A DNA stretch of 7,183 nucleotides, from positions 1-7,183 of the forward strand of contig JAAYIB010000056.1 in the NCBI GenBank assembly GCA_012744295.1, given 5' to 3'. Each line of letters begins with the position of its first letter. The stretch's first letter is position 1. The DNA is from Acholeplasmataceae bacterium (lineage in GTDB: Bacteria; Bacillota; Negativicutes; Acidaminococcales; Acidaminococcaceae). Of the stretch, positions 6,068 to 7,183 are shown one piece after another. The notes below the pieces were generated by a model. It was not told where the DNA came from and made no database searches. It worked only from the letters and a program-made list of their open reading frames with translations. A program made the translations under genes and the position numbers.

Positions 6068-7183
6068 CTAAATCTGTAACAACTTGCCCGGGTTTAAAAT
6101 ATTATTGGGGTCCATAGCCTTTTTAATCGTCTTCATTACGGAAAGCTCGCCGGGAGAAGTGTACCTTTCCAATTCTTCGAGCTTCTTAAGACCGATGCCA
6201 TGCTCTCCCGAGAGGCGGCCGCCAATACCATAGGCATAAGCATAAACCTCTTCATGGAACCTGTTTACTTCTGTTTCCCAAACTTCGTCGGATAATTGGC
6301 ACTTGCACAGGACAAAGTGCAGATTGCCATCACCGGCGTGAGCCAGTGTCATGACCCGGAAGGGATATTTCTTCCCTGTTTCCATCACGAACTTGATGGT
6401 TTCCGCAATCTTGTCGAGCGGGACAACCAAATCGTCGGTAATGCTGACGAGGCTTATTACGCGGACCGATTCCTGGCAGCTGCGGCGCAAGCGCCATACC
6501 CTCTCGTCAGCTTCCAGAACCTCAACCGCGCCGCCTTGTGTACACAAGGCGTCCAGAAGCTCCATCTTCATATCCAGCTCGTCCTCGCTGAAGGTTTCCA
6601 CTGTAATAATGACATAATTGCCGTCTTCATAGTGCGGCAGCCTGCTTTCGCAGTAATCGTTAGTGGAACGCACAAAGCTGTTGTCCATAAACTCCACGCT
6701 TGTCGGCGTGATTCCGGCCTTGATGACCTTCGGCACAAGATCGACGGCCTTTTCGACTTCGGTAAAGATGGCCAAAAGGTCGAACTTGAAGGGGGGAAGT
6801 GGCTGCAGCTTAAGCGTTGCCTTGGTTATGATGCCAAGCGTTCCCTCGCTGCCAATCAGAAGCTGTTCAAGGCAGTAGCCCGTGGTTTTTTTCTGCAGGC
6901 GCGCTCCCATCTCGACGATATCGCCCGTTGGCGTCACCACTTCGAGCGCATAAACCTGGTTTCTGGTCGTGCCATAACGGACAGCCTTATTGCCTCCGGC
7001 ATTCGTGGCGATGTTGCCGCCAATCAGGCAGCTGTCCGCACTGCAGGGATCACCGGCATACAAAAGGCCCTCCTTGTTGGCAATTTCCTGTATTTCCTTC
7101 GTCAAGGCCCCAGCTTCGACGACCATGAACATCGCGTCGCGATTGACCTCAATAACCTTGTTTAAACGCTCAAGCAAAAGCAC
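6068..7183 (-). CDS. FAD-linked 2-hydroxy-acid dehydrogenase paralogue, 5' end outside window
   Basis: This is a second GlcD / D-lactate dehydrogenase-like flavoprotein. It is collinear without gaps with the complete copy at 4519-5919 and about 70% identical to it (about 260 of 371 positions, hand count). The visible 371 residues correspond to positions 95-465 of that copy, so about 94 N-terminal residues, including the first FAD loop, lie beyond the right edge. The GTG at 7181-7183 (minus strand) is almost certainly an internal valine codon, because the same valine occurs inside the paralogue. Conserved motifs are GDPCSADSCLIGGN, NAGG, IGSEGTLGI, HAGDGNLH, GEHGIG and DPNNILNPGK. The two copies differ most at the segment after VPLDKIA, at the residues just after HAGDGNLH, and at the C terminus. 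Substrate is uncertain, as for its sister. Its promoter is not in the window. Confidence 0.9.
   Translation of the reverse strand: MLLLERLNKVIEVNRDAMFMVVEAGALTKEIQEIANKEGLLYAGDPCSADSCLIGGNIATNAGGNKAVRYGTTRNQVYALEVVTPTGDIVEMGARLQKKTTGYCLEQLLIGSEGTLGIITKATLKLQPLPPFKFDLLAIFTEVEKAVDLVPKVIKAGITPTSVEFMDNSFVRSTNDYCESRLPHYEDGNYVIITVETFSEDELDMKMELLDALCTQGGAVEVLEADERVWRLRRSCQESVRVISLVSITDDLVVPLDKIAETIKFVMETGKKYPFRVMTLAHAGDGNLHFVLCKCQLSDEVWETEVNRFHEEVYAYAYGIGGRLSGEHGIGLKKLEELERYTSPGELSVMKTIKKAMDPNNILNPGKLLQI

Noticed and set aside
6296..7165. A 289-codon plus-strand open frame opposite the partial oxidase gene
   Set aside because: It lies wholly antisense to a clearly conserved coding region, lacks a convincing ribosome binding site, shows no recognisable domain, and the corresponding strand of the paralogue at 4519-5919 is broken into short frames. 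It is a codon-composition shadow.
7181..7183. GTG as the start codon of the second oxidase gene
   Set aside because: The codon aligns with an internal valine of the paralogue and the FAD-binding N terminus would be missing. The gene simply continues beyond the window.

Overview
The window looks like ordinary chromosomal housekeeping DNA from an anaerobic or fermentative Bacillota (Firmicutes) species. The evidence is a SAM-I (S-box) riboswitch with an intrinsic terminator, strong AGGAGG-type ribosome binding sites, an acetyl-type MetA, and two FAD-linked 2-hydroxy-acid dehydrogenases of the type common in lactate- or hydroxyacid-metabolising anaerobes. Base composition is roughly balanced. 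A Negativicutes member (relatives of Megasphaera, Phascolarctobacterium or Acidaminococcus) is a reasonable guess, but the sequence does not prove it. No phage, transposon, CRISPR, tRNA or rRNA gene is visible.

Layout. Positions 1-166 hold a SAM-I riboswitch followed by a rho-independent terminator. It controls a plus-strand methionine operon: metF (223-1083), metY (1096-2373) and metA (2394-3320). A corA-type divalent cation transporter (3376-4437) follows on the same strand, probably with its own promoter at the end of metA. A long palindromic terminator (4464-4507) separates these genes from two minus-strand genes that face them. These are tandem paralogues of a GlcD / D-lactate dehydrogenase-like FAD oxidase: one complete (4519-5919) and one whose 5' end lies beyond the right edge (6068-7183). 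Between the paralogues lie a terminator for the upstream copy, an inverted repeat that could be an operator, and a good sigma-A promoter for the downstream copy.

How the genes fit together. MetA carries Glu at position 111, the residue associated with acetyl-CoA rather than succinyl-CoA use. It should therefore make O-acetylhomoserine, which MetY converts with sulfide to homocysteine. MetF supplies 5-methyltetrahydrofolate for the final methylation. The methionine synthase (metH or metE) is not in the window. High S-adenosylmethionine should fold the leader into the aptamer plus terminator and shut off the whole set. The two oxidases appear to be separate transcription units that arose by duplication and diverged to about 70% identity, which suggests different substrates or different induction.

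I did not find a convincing undescribed system. The most interesting details are the hairpin between the metF Shine-Dalgarno and its start codon, and the promoter/inverted-repeat module between the two oxidase paralogues.
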